The position numbers and the translations under genes were made by a program. The notes under the pieces are model-generated. The model searched no databases. It saw only the letters and a list, made by a program, of their open reading frames with translations, and was not told the origin of the DNA. This document shows, one piece after another, positions 1 through 6,768 of a DNA stretch of 14,675 nucleotides. Source of the DNA: an uncultured Collinsella sp. (GTDB lineage: Bacteria; Actinomycetota; Coriobacteriia; Coriobacteriales; Coriobacteriaceae). The stretch spans positions 1 to 14,675 of the forward strand of contig URUW01000018.1 of NCBI GenBank assembly GCA_900551205.1, given 5' to 3'. Position 1 is the first letter of the stretch; each line of letters opens with the position of its first letter.

Positions 1-1
1 G

Positions 2-33
2 AAGGGGGAGGCCTCGCGGCCTCCCCCTTTTTT
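2..33 (+). terminator. Rho-independent terminator of an upstream gene outside the window
   Basis: A 12-bp stem (2-13 with 18-29) closes a TCGC tetraloop and runs into six T residues at 28-33. The T-run lies on the plus-strand side, so it ends a rightward gene that lies before the window. It does not serve the minus-strand gene ending at 98, whose strand has no T-run here. Confidence 0.88.
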
Positions 34-97
34 GCGTTTACGGGGCGTGAATGACTCAATTACACCAGACGATCTTGTTGTTTTCGGTATTGAGCCT

Positions 98-565
98 TTA
101 TTTAAAGAAAATAAATCGTATAACAAGGGCAACTGCTATGGCCGCAATGATCATAAGCAGGATTGTCAGCTGATGCTGCTTGCGTCGTTTACTTGACGTA
201 ACGAAGATTGATTTTCCCTGTTTTGGAGTCTCGAGATAGCGAGCCGAATGCGTCAAGGTTTGCTTGGGTCGAGGCCCTCTTTGTTGATGAGCGGCGGATG
301 CTTTCATCGGCTCATCACTAGCTGCGCTGTTTTTAGATAATGGTGCGTCTTTCAGATATACAGGGTCTCCCGAGGCAACGCCCATATGTTTACGTCCCGT
401 TTGGGCTTCTTCGAGCGTTTGATATCGGTTTCTTGTCACATATTTGGGCTCTGGGCCATTGATGGGCTCTTGCGAGATGTGGGGGCGATGGAATCGAATC
501 GGTTGCGGGCTGGATGCTTCGTCCTGCTCCGGCATAAACGTGTTGTCCTGTTTTTGATCGTCCAT
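98..565 (-). CDS. Unrecognised hydrophilic protein with a C-terminal membrane anchor
   Basis: I do not recognise this 155-residue protein. Residues 1-130 are hydrophilic, rich in Q, P, S, K and R, and look disordered. A basic patch (SSKRRKQ, about 125-131) is followed by one hydrophobic helix (about 133-153, rich in I, L and A) that ends at the C-terminus in FFK. There is no N-terminal signal, so a tail-anchored topology with the bulk in the cytoplasm is the natural reading. The ATG at 563-565 has AAGGG four bases upstream, and a TACAAT -10 box lies 38 bases further up (604-609), which supports a real gene. It ends in TAA. Base composition is more AT-rich than the core genes to the right. Its neighbour hsp20 is divergent and gives no clear functional hint. 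An alternative is a poorly conserved cell-envelope or septum-associated protein. Confidence 0.7.
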   Translation of the reverse strand: MDDQKQDNTFMPEQDEASSPQPIRFHRPHISQEPINGPEPKYVTRNRYQTLEEAQTGRKHMGVASGDPVYLKDAPLSKNSAASDEPMKASAAHQQRGPRPKQTLTHSARYLETPKQGKSIFVTSSKRRKQHQLTILLMIIAAIAVALVIRFIFFK

Positions 566-603
566 GATGCCCTTAGCTCGTCATCAATATCGTGTATGCG
601 CCC

Positions 604-609
604 ATTGTA
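604..609 (-). promoter_or_regulatory. Putative -10 box (TACAAT) for the tail-anchored protein gene
   Basis: The minus strand reads TACAAT here, 38 bases before the start codon at 565. No good -35 hexamer is visible at 16-18 bases spacing. Support comes from the same hexamer standing 24-38 bases before the start of four other genes in the window. Confidence 0.4.
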
Positions 610-687
610 AGCCAGCCGTCTAGTTTTGATGGGATTGCATACATTATTTAAGCCTTCGTTCAAATTCCGTTTATTAGACAAAACCTT

Positions 688-776
688 AGTCAACCAGACT
701 TAGATATGCTTATATCAGTAGACTCAAAAAACTTTATAGTCGATGTATATATAAGAAGCGGCTGGGCATATATAAC
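688..776 (+). promoter_or_regulatory. AT-rich hsp20 upstream region with short dyads and candidate -10 boxes
   Basis: The divergent spacer before hsp20 is markedly AT-rich. It holds two short dyads, GATAT-N4-ATATC (703-716) and GACT-N13-AGTC (721-741), and two TATATAA runs (746-752 and 769-775) that could be -10 boxes. No TTGACA-like -35 sits at the right distance from either. I see no CIRCE element and no clear HAIR (CTTGAGT-N7-ACTCAAG) operator, only a partial ACTCAA at 722-727. This is the likely location of heat-shock control, but the regulator cannot be named. Confidence 0.3.
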
Positions 777-840
777 AGCGTCAAAAGAAGTCCCAGTCAC
801 CTAGAAGATGACTCGGCAGTCCTTAAAAGGAGTGGTAAAC

Positions 841-1272
841 ATGGCAAGCATGGTTCCTTATCGTTCGGTTTTTGGCGTTCGTCCTTCTGCTAGCTCGCTG
901 TTCGATTTGTTTGATGATATGACCGATCTTGCAAACAACTCGATTGCTTCCAAGGCGTTCCCCGTTGATGTCGAGGACAAGGGCGATGGTTATGAGGTCA
1001 AGGCCTATCTGACCGGCGTCGCTAAGGATGATATCGACGTTGAGCTTAACGAGGGTCGCCTGTCGATTAGCGTGAACGTTGTGGAGGACGAGGAGAACGA
1101 GGGCAAGAACTTCCTGCAGAAGGAGTTTAGCTCGTACAGCGCGACGCGCGGCGTGTATCTGAAGGACGCTTCGAGCGAGGGCCTTTCGGCTAAGTATGCT
1201 GACGGCATCCTGACCGTTACGGTTCCCAAGATTGTCGAGAAGAAGAACGTTACGAAGATCTCCATCGACTAA
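841..1272 (+). CDS. hsp20: Hsp20/alpha-crystallin family small heat-shock protein
   Basis: This is an ATP-independent holdase chaperone that binds unfolding proteins in the cytoplasm. The 143-residue product has a short N-terminal arm (1-39) with an aromatic FDLFDDM segment. The alpha-crystallin domain (about 40-130) runs from FPVDVEDKGDGYEVKAYLTG through GRLSISVNV to the signature AKYADGILTVTVPK (117-130), as in the family. The short tail ends TKISID, with no classical IxI/V motif beyond KISI. The start is set at ATG 841 because AAAAGGAG (825-832) lies eight bases upstream; an in-frame ATG at 808 lacks such a site. The gene stands alone, divergent from the tail-anchored gene and followed by a strong hairpin terminator. 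Length and layout are normal for a bacterial Hsp20. Confidence 0.93.
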   Translation: MASMVPYRSVFGVRPSASSLFDLFDDMTDLANNSIASKAFPVDVEDKGDGYEVKAYLTGVAKDDIDVELNEGRLSISVNVVEDEENEGKNFLQKEFSSYSATRGVYLKDASSEGLSAKYADGILTVTVPKIVEKKNVTKISID

Positions 1273-1304
1273 CGATGGCTCTGCTTCAATCGAGAGTATG
1301 AGTT

Positions 1305-1341
1305 AAGGGGGGCTGGGAAGTGATTCCCAGCCCCCCTTTGT
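1305..1341 (+). terminator. Hairpin terminator between convergent hsp20 and the MBL-fold gene
   Basis: A perfect 15-bp stem (1305-1319 with 1324-1338) closes a GTGA tetraloop and is followed by T-rich sequence. It lies 33 bases after the hsp20 stop and 13 bases beyond the stop of the minus-strand gene. The minus strand also has a short T-run after the stem (TTAACTCAT), so it may serve both genes. Confidence 0.85.
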
Positions 1342-1353
1342 TGTCTTGAGGGA

Positions 1354-2163
1354 CTATTGAATGGTTGTCGGTTGATACTGGCTTGCAGGGCGTATCGAGA
1401 GCTTCCGCGGCCCTTGAAGACGGGTGGCAGAACTGCCGAGTTCATCATCGAGACTTGCATCAAGCGCGTTGGCATAGCTTTTGACGGTAAGGCTTGGACG
1501 ATTATTGTCCTGGCTGATGTGCATGGCGATGAGTTGTTCGGTGCGATCGGTAACAAGTTCGCGCGCGGCTTCGGCGGCCTGGTTGTTGGAGAGGTGCCCC
1601 TTTGTGGACAGGATGCGCTCCTGAAGAAAGCGGGGGTACGCTCCTTCGCGTAACATAGTTACATCGTGGTTACTTTCGAGCGCGAGAACTCGACAGTCTT
1701 TGAGGATGCCTATGGCCTTGCTCGATAACTCTCCGGTGTCGGTGGCAAACCCAATGGAATCATCGAGAGCATTAAATCGATAGCCGACAGGATTGATGAC
1801 ATCGTGCGATGTTGAGTAGGTTTGCACGTGGATGCCGGCAATGGGGAGCGTGTCGCCGGGGTCAAATTCCTCTACGGGCAGGTGCGCGAGGTTTTCTTTG
1901 CATGAAAGGGTGTCCCTGCTGGCAAAGAGGGGACCATGCCAGTGCTTGCACCATACATCGAGCCCCTTGATATGGTCACCATGCTCATGGGTGATTACTA
2001 GAGCGGCGACGTCGTCTGCCGAGAGGCCAAGCTCCGCCATGCGTTTAAGTGTCTCGCGGCGGGACAGGCCGTTGTCGATCATGATGAGCCCCTGAGGCCC
2101 CTCGACGAGTGCGCAGTTGCCTTTTGAGCCGCTGCCGAGGATATGAAGGTGCAGGCGAGACAT
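1354..2163 (-). CDS. MBL-fold metallo-hydrolase, YycJ/WalJ type
   Basis: The 269-residue product is a metallo-beta-lactamase-fold hydrolase. The opening MSRLHLHILGSGSKGN and the spacing of motifs match the YycJ/WalJ group, putative 5'-3' exonucleases or hydrolases linked to the WalRK system in Firmicutes. The zinc motif THEHGDHIKGLD is at 58-69 (H59, H61, D63, H64). Further ligand regions are TSHD, the FATDTGE strand and a late AMHISQDNN motif. The frame is open further upstream, but the start at 2163 fits the family and avoids running into tilS. There is no strong ribosome site. No two-component genes are nearby, so a WalRK link is not supported here. It is divergent from tilS, with 48 bases between the two starts. 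Confidence 0.88.
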   Translation of the reverse strand: MSRLHLHILGSGSKGNCALVEGPQGLIMIDNGLSRRETLKRMAELGLSADDVAALVITHEHGDHIKGLDVWCKHWHGPLFASRDTLSCKENLAHLPVEEFDPGDTLPIAGIHVQTYSTSHDVINPVGYRFNALDDSIGFATDTGELSSKAIGILKDCRVLALESNHDVTMLREGAYPRFLQERILSTKGHLSNNQAAEAARELVTDRTEQLIAMHISQDNNRPSLTVKSYANALDASLDDELGSSATRLQGPRKLSIRPASQYQPTTIQ

Positions 2164-2177
2164 AAGATTCCAAAGGA

Positions 2178-2183
2178 TACAAT
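2178..2183 (+). promoter_or_regulatory. Putative tilS -10 box (TACAAT)
   Basis: TACAAT stands 28 bases before the tilS start, inside the 48-base spacer shared with the divergent MBL-fold gene. No convincing -35 hexamer is seen. The hexamer recurs before four other genes in the window. Confidence 0.42.
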
Positions 2184-2211
2184 GGGTGCGGACGAATAGA
2201 GGAGGAAGCGA

Positions 2212-3753
2212 ATGCCAACGGTATCTCAGCACTATGGACATCATGCCGCGCCGAGGACGGATAAGAGCGCCCTGGCAACGCGGCAGGCCGCTGCCCCCGT
2301 AGTGCTCATGGTATCAGGCGGTGCGGACTCGACGGCGCTGCTCCTTATGGCTTGCACATCAAAGCTGGATATTCAGGACGGGCGCGGCGTCGCTCCCATT
2401 GCGCGCGAGCGATTGCACGTGCTGCATGTAAACCATCATCTGCGCGGGGAGGCATCCGATGGCGACGAGGCCTTTGTACGTGATTTGTGCGTGCAATACG
2501 GCTTGCCGCTGTGCGTTGAGCATGCCTATTTTGATGACGAATCGGGCAATATCGAGGCTGCGGCCCGCGAGGTGCGCTATGCCGCGGCACGGAGATATGT
2601 TCGCGAACTTTGTGCCGAATCGGGCGCACCGCGGACGGCGGCTCGTATCTGTACCGCGCATACCTCGTCGGACCGCGCGGAAACATTTTTGATGAATGCC
2701 ATTAAAGGGTCGGGTCCCGCGGGTCTATCAAGCATTCCACGCCGTCGGAACATTGTGGTGCGCCCCTTGCTCGACCTCACGCATGATGAGCTCGTGAGCT
2801 ATCTGCAGGTGCACGGTCAGCCGTGGCGGGAAGATGAAAGCAACGAGGACGTTTCGTACCTGCGCAACTATGTGCGCCATCGGGTGATGCCGGTGGTGGC
2901 GCAGCGCAACGCGAACGTCTGTAAGACGATTGGCGCCGCTTGCGAAATTCTGGGCGACGAAGATGCCTTTCTTTCTCAGCTTTCGGCACAGGCGTTTCGA
3001 AGCTGCCTGCGCAAGGAGGCGGCGGGCGCACTGGTGCTCGATGCGCGCCGTCTTGCCGCCGCTGAGGTTGTGATTGCACGGCGTATCGTGCGATTGGCGA
3101 TTAAGCGCATCGATCCCGACGCGCGACCGGAGATGCGGCACGTGGAGCGCGTGCTCGCCTGCGTCGCTGCGGGTTCGGGCTCGGTTACGCTTCCTGCGGG
3201 AATTGATGCCCGTGTGGAGTTTGGCACGCTGGCGTTCAAGGCCCCGGCGGCGCGCGAGGGTTTAGTGGCCGATTGGATCTCCGTTCCCGGTCGTCTGCCG
3301 CTGGGGGCGGGGCATATGCTGACAGCGGAGCCGATGGCTGTGGAGCCGGGGTGCGATATCGTGCACCGTGCCCGCGAGCTTGCTGCTGCCGGAAAGGTTG
3401 CGGCCTTGGTGGATGCGGCGGCCCTGGGGTTTGCCGACCGCGATAGCGAGCGGATGTTAGCCGGCTCGCGCGGGGAGATTCCCACCGAGGCACGATCGGC
3501 GCGCCTGTGGGTGGATAGCCCTGTGCCGGGAGACGTGATGTGCCCGTTGGGGATGAACGGCCGAAGCAAGAAGGTGTCAGACCTGTTAAACGAGGCGCGC
3601 ATTCCTGTTTCAGACCGCTCTGGCGTACCCGTGGTAAGAACGGCTCCGGGAGGTGCCGTAGTATGGGTCGCGGGCGTTCGCGCGGACGAGCGTTTTAAAT
3701 GCACGGCCGCAACGCGCGTGGCATATCTGCTTCGTGTGGTCGATGCGGAATAG
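2212..3753 (+). CDS. tilS: tRNA(Ile)-lysidine synthase
   Basis: TilS uses ATP and lysine to turn the wobble cytidine of tRNA-Ile(CAU) into lysidine, so that it reads AUA rather than AUG. The product has 513 residues. The PP-loop SGGADS is at 35-40, the NHHLRG motif at 74-79, an HTSSDRAET motif at 150-158, GSGPAGL at 166-172, and the RNA-contact segment DESNEDVSYLRNYVRHRVMP at 208-227. The last 90 residues (PGDVMCPLGMNGRSKKVSDLLNEARIP and onward) are the TilS C-terminal domain. A perfect AGGAGGA site (2200-2206) fixes the ATG at 2212, giving about 28 residues before the first beta strand. The usual DDQ-x-ET ATP-site motif reads SDR-A-ET here, with the first Asp as Ser and Gln as Arg. The order tilS-hpt-ftsH is conserved widely in bacteria. 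Confidence 0.95.
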   Translation: MPTVSQHYGHHAAPRTDKSALATRQAAAPVVLMVSGGADSTALLLMACTSKLDIQDGRGVAPIARERLHVLHVNHHLRGEASDGDEAFVRDLCVQYGLPLCVEHAYFDDESGNIEAAAREVRYAAARRYVRELCAESGAPRTAARICTAHTSSDRAETFLMNAIKGSGPAGLSSIPRRRNIVVRPLLDLTHDELVSYLQVHGQPWREDESNEDVSYLRNYVRHRVMPVVAQRNANVCKTIGAACEILGDEDAFLSQLSAQAFRSCLRKEAAGALVLDARRLAAAEVVIARRIVRLAIKRIDPDARPEMRHVERVLACVAAGSGSVTLPAGIDARVEFGTLAFKAPAAREGLVADWISVPGRLPLGAGHMLTAEPMAVEPGCDIVHRARELAAAGKVAALVDAAALGFADRDSERMLAGSRGEIPTEARSARLWVDSPVPGDVMCPLGMNGRSKKVSDLLNEARIPVSDRSGVPVVRTAPGGAVVWVAGVRADERFKCTAATRVAYLLRVVDAE

Positions 3754-3838
3754 CGCTTCGCGCCAGCTATTCTGTGCGACGTTGACGGTATTCCCGCGCT
3801 GATGGCGCACGTGCTGGTAAATATACCCCGTGCGCTGC

Positions 3839-3844
3839 TAGAAT
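3839..3844 (+). promoter_or_regulatory. Possible hpt -10 box (TAGAAT)
   Basis: The 147-base gap between tilS and hpt holds TAGAAT 56 bases before the hpt start. The best -35 match, at 18 bases spacing, is poor (TGGTAA). hpt may instead be co-transcribed with tilS, since there is no terminator between them. Confidence 0.22.
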
Positions 3845-3900
3845 GTGTAGTTCGCGTCCATGCGGCGGTGCGTGGGCGATAAGCACAAGAAAGGGTTGTC

Positions 3901-4449
3901 ATGGCTTCTCAACATCCGGATATCGAGAAGGTTCTGTTTACGCAGGAGGATATCGACGGTATCGTCTCTCGCCTAGGCGAGCAGATTACTCGCGACTACG
4001 CGGGTAAGGATCTGGTGCTGATTGCGGTCCTGCGCGGCGCCGTGGTCTTTATGGGCGACCTGATGCGCAAGATCGAGCTGCCGACCAACATCGATTTCAT
4101 GGCTGTTTCGAGCTATGGCGACGGTGTGAAGTCCTCGGGCATCGTGCGTATCATTAAGGACCTGGATATCGACATCCGCGGTCGCGACGTGCTGATCGTC
4201 GAGGACATTCTGGACTCGGGCCTGACGCTCAAGTATCTGATGAAGAACCTCGAGAGCCGCAAGCCCGCCTCGCTGGAGGTTGCCGCCTTCCTGTGGAAGG
4301 ACGTTGAGGACCGTACCTCGGCCGTCACGCCCAAGTATGTTGGAACCCATTGCCCCGATGCCTTTGTGGTGGGCTACGGCCTCGACTATGCCGAGCGCTA
4401 TCGTAACCTTCCGTATCTGGGCATTTTGAAACCGGAGGTTTATTCGTAA
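3901..4449 (+). CDS. hpt: Hypoxanthine phosphoribosyltransferase
   Basis: This enzyme joins hypoxanthine (and probably guanine) to PRPP to make IMP or GMP in purine salvage in the cytoplasm. The 182-residue length is typical. The PRPP-binding motif VLIVEDILDSGLTL is at 97-110, with the two acidic residues E101 and D102. The flexible-loop region SSYGDGVKSSG is at 70-80. The purine-pocket segment FVVGYGLDYAERYRNLPYLG is at 155-174. AAAGGG six bases upstream supports the ATG at 3901. hpt sits between tilS and ftsH, an arrangement also found in Bacillus and many others, and the ftsH ATG begins one base after the hpt stop, so the two are surely translated from one message. Confidence 0.96.
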   Translation: MASQHPDIEKVLFTQEDIDGIVSRLGEQITRDYAGKDLVLIAVLRGAVVFMGDLMRKIELPTNIDFMAVSSYGDGVKSSGIVRIIKDLDIDIRGRDVLIVEDILDSGLTLKYLMKNLESRKPASLEVAAFLWKDVEDRTSAVTPKYVGTHCPDAFVVGYGLDYAERYRNLPYLGILKPEVYS

Positions 4450-4450
4450 G

Positions 4451-6589
4451 ATGCCCGACGACCGTAACGATAACAATTCCCAGACTCCCCGGGAGCCTAA
4501 GATCCCGGGGATGCCCTGAGGCAAGAAGCCCACGCGTACGGGCTGGCTGTATTTTATTTTGGCTTGCGCGCTTCTGGGCTACGCCTTCTTTAACATGGGC
4601 TCCGGCTTTGCCAATTCCAGCAATACCGTAAAGCTCGCGACGAGCGAGATGGTCAACGCCATTAAGCAGGATCGCGTCGAAGATCTGACCTATACGGTTC
4701 AGGACGGAAGCGTGACGGGTCATTACTGGAAGACGAAAAAGGACAAGGGCGACACGAGCGAGCTCAAGAGCTTTTCCTCGACCTATGTCGGTTCCGATTC
4801 GCTTGCCGAGCTCATGGCGGAGCACCCCGATACCAAGTACATCGTCAACACCAACGATCCCGATTTTTGGGGCGACTTGGCGATGAGTGTGCTTCCGACG
4901 ATTGCCCTGATCGCCATCATGTTCTACTTTATGCGCCAGATGATGGGCGCCAATAATAGGAACATGCAGTTTGGCAAGACCAACGCCAAGACCAACGAGG
5001 CCACGCGCCCCAAGGTCAAGTTCGAGGACGTTGCCGGCGTGGACGAGGCAGTCGAAGAGCTCGAGGAGATCCGCGACTTTTTGAGCGATCCGGACCGCTA
5101 TCGCAAGCTGGGCGCCAAGATTCCGCGCGGCGTGCTGCTGGTTGGCCCTCCGGGTACCGGTAAAACCCTGCTGGCCAAGGCCGTTGCCGGCGAGGCGGGC
5201 GTGCCGTTCTTTAGCATCTCGGGTTCCGACTTTGTCGAGATGTTCGTGGGTGTCGGCGCCAGCCGCGTGCGCGACCTTTTTAAGGAGGCCAAGTCTCAGG
5301 CTCCGTCAATCATCTTTATTGACGAGATCGATGCCGTGGGACGTCAGCGCGGAGCTGGCTTGGGCGGCGGTCACGACGAGCGCGAGCAAACGCTCAACCA
5401 GCTGCTGGTCGAGATGGACGGCTTTGAGGAAAGCGAGTCGGTCATCCTGATCGCTGCGACCAACCGTCCTGACATCCTGGATCCGGCATTGCTGCGTCCC
5501 GGCCGTTTTGACCGTCAGGTTACGGTCGACCGTCCGGATGTGAAGGGCCGCGAGCAGATCTTGCGCGTGCATGCCGAGAACAAGCCGATGGACGAGGACG
5601 TTAAGTTTGAGAAGCTCGCCCAGATGACCGTTGGCTTTACTGGTGCCGATTTGGCGAACCTGCTCAACGAGTCTGCGTTGCTGGCCGCTCGCCGTCATCG
5701 TTCTGTGATCTCGATGGACGAGGTCGAGGAGTCGATGGAGCGCGTGATTGCCGGACCGCAACGCAAGGGTCGCGTGATGACCGAAGCCGAGCGCACCACG
5801 ATTGCCTACCATGAGAGCGGTCACGCTTTGGTGGGCCACATCCTGGAGCACTCCGATCCGGTTCATAAGATCTCGATCGTCAGCCGCGGTCAGGCCCTGG
5901 GCTACACACTGCAGCTTCCGCAGGAGGATCACTTCCTCAAGACCAAGAACGAGATGCTCGACGAGCTCGCCGTGTTCTTGGGCGGTCGCGTTGCCGAGGA
6001 GCTCATGTGCGACGACATCACGTCGGGCGCGAGCAACGATCTGGAGCGCGCGACTAAGATGGCGCGCGAGATGGTCACGCGCTTGGGCATGAGCGAGGAG
6101 TTGGGCACGCAAGTGTTTGGCGAGGCGCAGCATCAGGTGTTCCTGGGTCGCGACTATGCCGATCACCAGGATTACTCCGAGGAGACGGCGCGTCGCATCG
6201 ACATCGAGGTCCAGCGCATTATGCGTGAGGCCCATCGTCGTGCGGTCGAGATTTTGGATGCCCGCCGCGATCAACTCGATCTGATGGCCAAGGTGCTGCT
6301 TGAGCGCGAGACCGTCGAGGGTGACGCCGTGAACGCCCTGCTCGACAACGAGTGGGACGCTTACCTTGAGCGCGAGGGCGATATCCTGGCGGCCAAGGAG
6401 GAGCGCAACGCCAAGGCGGCTGGCATGCCGACCAAGAAGCGCTCGCTTCGCATGAGCGAGGAGGAGTTGGCGGCTGATGCCGCGGCCTTTGCGCAGGCGG
6501 CCATGCAGGAGGATGCCGAAGCCGCATCCGATGATGCCGGAGATGGCAATGCTGCCAACGCTGACGGCAACATCGACGCCGACAAATAG
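4451..6589 (+). CDS. ftsH: ATP-dependent zinc metalloprotease FtsH, frame interrupted by TGA at codon 23
   Basis: FtsH is a membrane-anchored AAA+ hexamer that extracts and degrades misfolded membrane and short-lived cytosolic proteins. From ATG 4451 the frame gives 712 residues, counting the TGA codon (4517-4519). TM1 is about 32-50, an outside domain about 51-142, and TM2 about 143-163. Walker A GPPGTGKT is at 232-239, followed by Walker B IIFIDEID and the second region of homology [20 protein letters not shown]. The zinc site HESGH is at 454-458, with the third ligand in the SNDLERAT helix. The last 60 residues are Ala/Asp/Glu-rich. ATG 4451 is the natural start: it lies one base after the hpt stop, GGAGG is at 4434-4438, and the region between it and the TGA reads as a normal FtsH leader (ending KIPGMP). 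After the TGA the first usable starts are TTG 4559 and ATG 4595. Neither has a ribosome site, and both cut into TM1. Apart from this codon the gene is intact. Confidence 0.9.
4517..4519 (+). other. In-frame TGA codon within the N-terminal leader of ftsH
   Basis: Codon 23 counted from ATG 4451 is TGA, in context CCC TGA GGC. Frames before and after it are the same, so a frameshift cannot skip it. One base change would give TGG (Trp), CGA (Arg) or GGA (Gly). A small inverted repeat (AGCCC 4527-4531, GGGCT 4540-4544, loop of eight) begins eight bases downstream. It is much shorter than a bacterial selenocysteine insertion hairpin. Confidence 0.9.
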
Positions 6590-6602
6590 TTCTTGTAGCG
6601 AA

Positions 6603-6640
6603 AGCCTCCGCGGGGAAACCTGTGGAGGCTCTTTCTTTTG
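6603..6640 (+). terminator. Terminator of the tilS-hpt-ftsH unit
   Basis: AGCCTCC (6603-6609) pairs with GGAGGCT (6624-6630), with partial pairing further in. CTTTCTTTT follows directly. It begins 14 bases after the ftsH stop. Confidence 0.85.
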
Positions 6641-6646
6641 AGCGAT

Positions 6647-6710
6647 ATGTTGATTGGGGACAGACTTAAATGAGCGTTTTCACGCATTTAAGTCTGTCCC
6701 CAATCAACAT
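6647..6710. repeat. Perfect palindrome with 26-bp arms and a 12-nt loop
   Basis: Positions 6647-6672 are the exact reverse complement of 6685-6710. The spacer is AGCGTTTTCACG, where the inner CG pairs can extend the stem. The arm contains TTGGGGACAGACTTAAATG. From memory, GGGGACAGACTT-like sequences recur between genes in many bacterial genomes and are often linked to REP/IS200-type (Y1) transposases; this is recollection and was not checked. It lies after the ftsH terminator and before the aminotransferase -10 box, outside both genes, with no T-run. Confidence 0.9.
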
Positions 6711-6738
6711 TGCTGCGGCACTTTGCTCAGCTAAAGCG

Positions 6739-6744
6739 TACAAT
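6739..6744 (+). promoter_or_regulatory. Putative -10 box (TACAAT) of the aminotransferase gene
   Basis: TACAAT in context GCGTACAATAGC stands 24 bases before the ATG at 6769 and just after the palindrome. A TTGCTG at 6710-6715 is too far away (23 bases) to be a normal -35. The PHP-domain gene has the same GCGTACAAT. Confidence 0.42.
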
Positions 6745-6768
6745 AGCGCCTATGCGAAAGGGGAACAG

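Noticed and set aside
2164..2244. 27-residue N-terminal extension of the MBL-fold hydrolase into tilS
   Set aside because: It overlaps the tilS start and ribosome site and is not like the family N-terminus, which begins at 2163.
3748..3772. 7-bp hairpin (GAATAGC/GCTATTC) over the tilS stop, considered as a terminator
   Set aside because: No T-run follows and the loop is long; tilS and hpt may be co-transcribed.
5306..6274. Long open frame of 322 codons on the minus strand inside ftsH
   Set aside because: It is the antisense shadow of a strongly conserved AAA+/protease coding region; no ribosome site and no recognisable protein.
6670..6768. 33-residue N-terminal extension of the aminotransferase frame, starting at ATG 6670
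   Set aside because: It reads through the palindrome, its ATG has no ribosome site, and ATG 6769 has AAGGGGA at good spacing and matches the family start.
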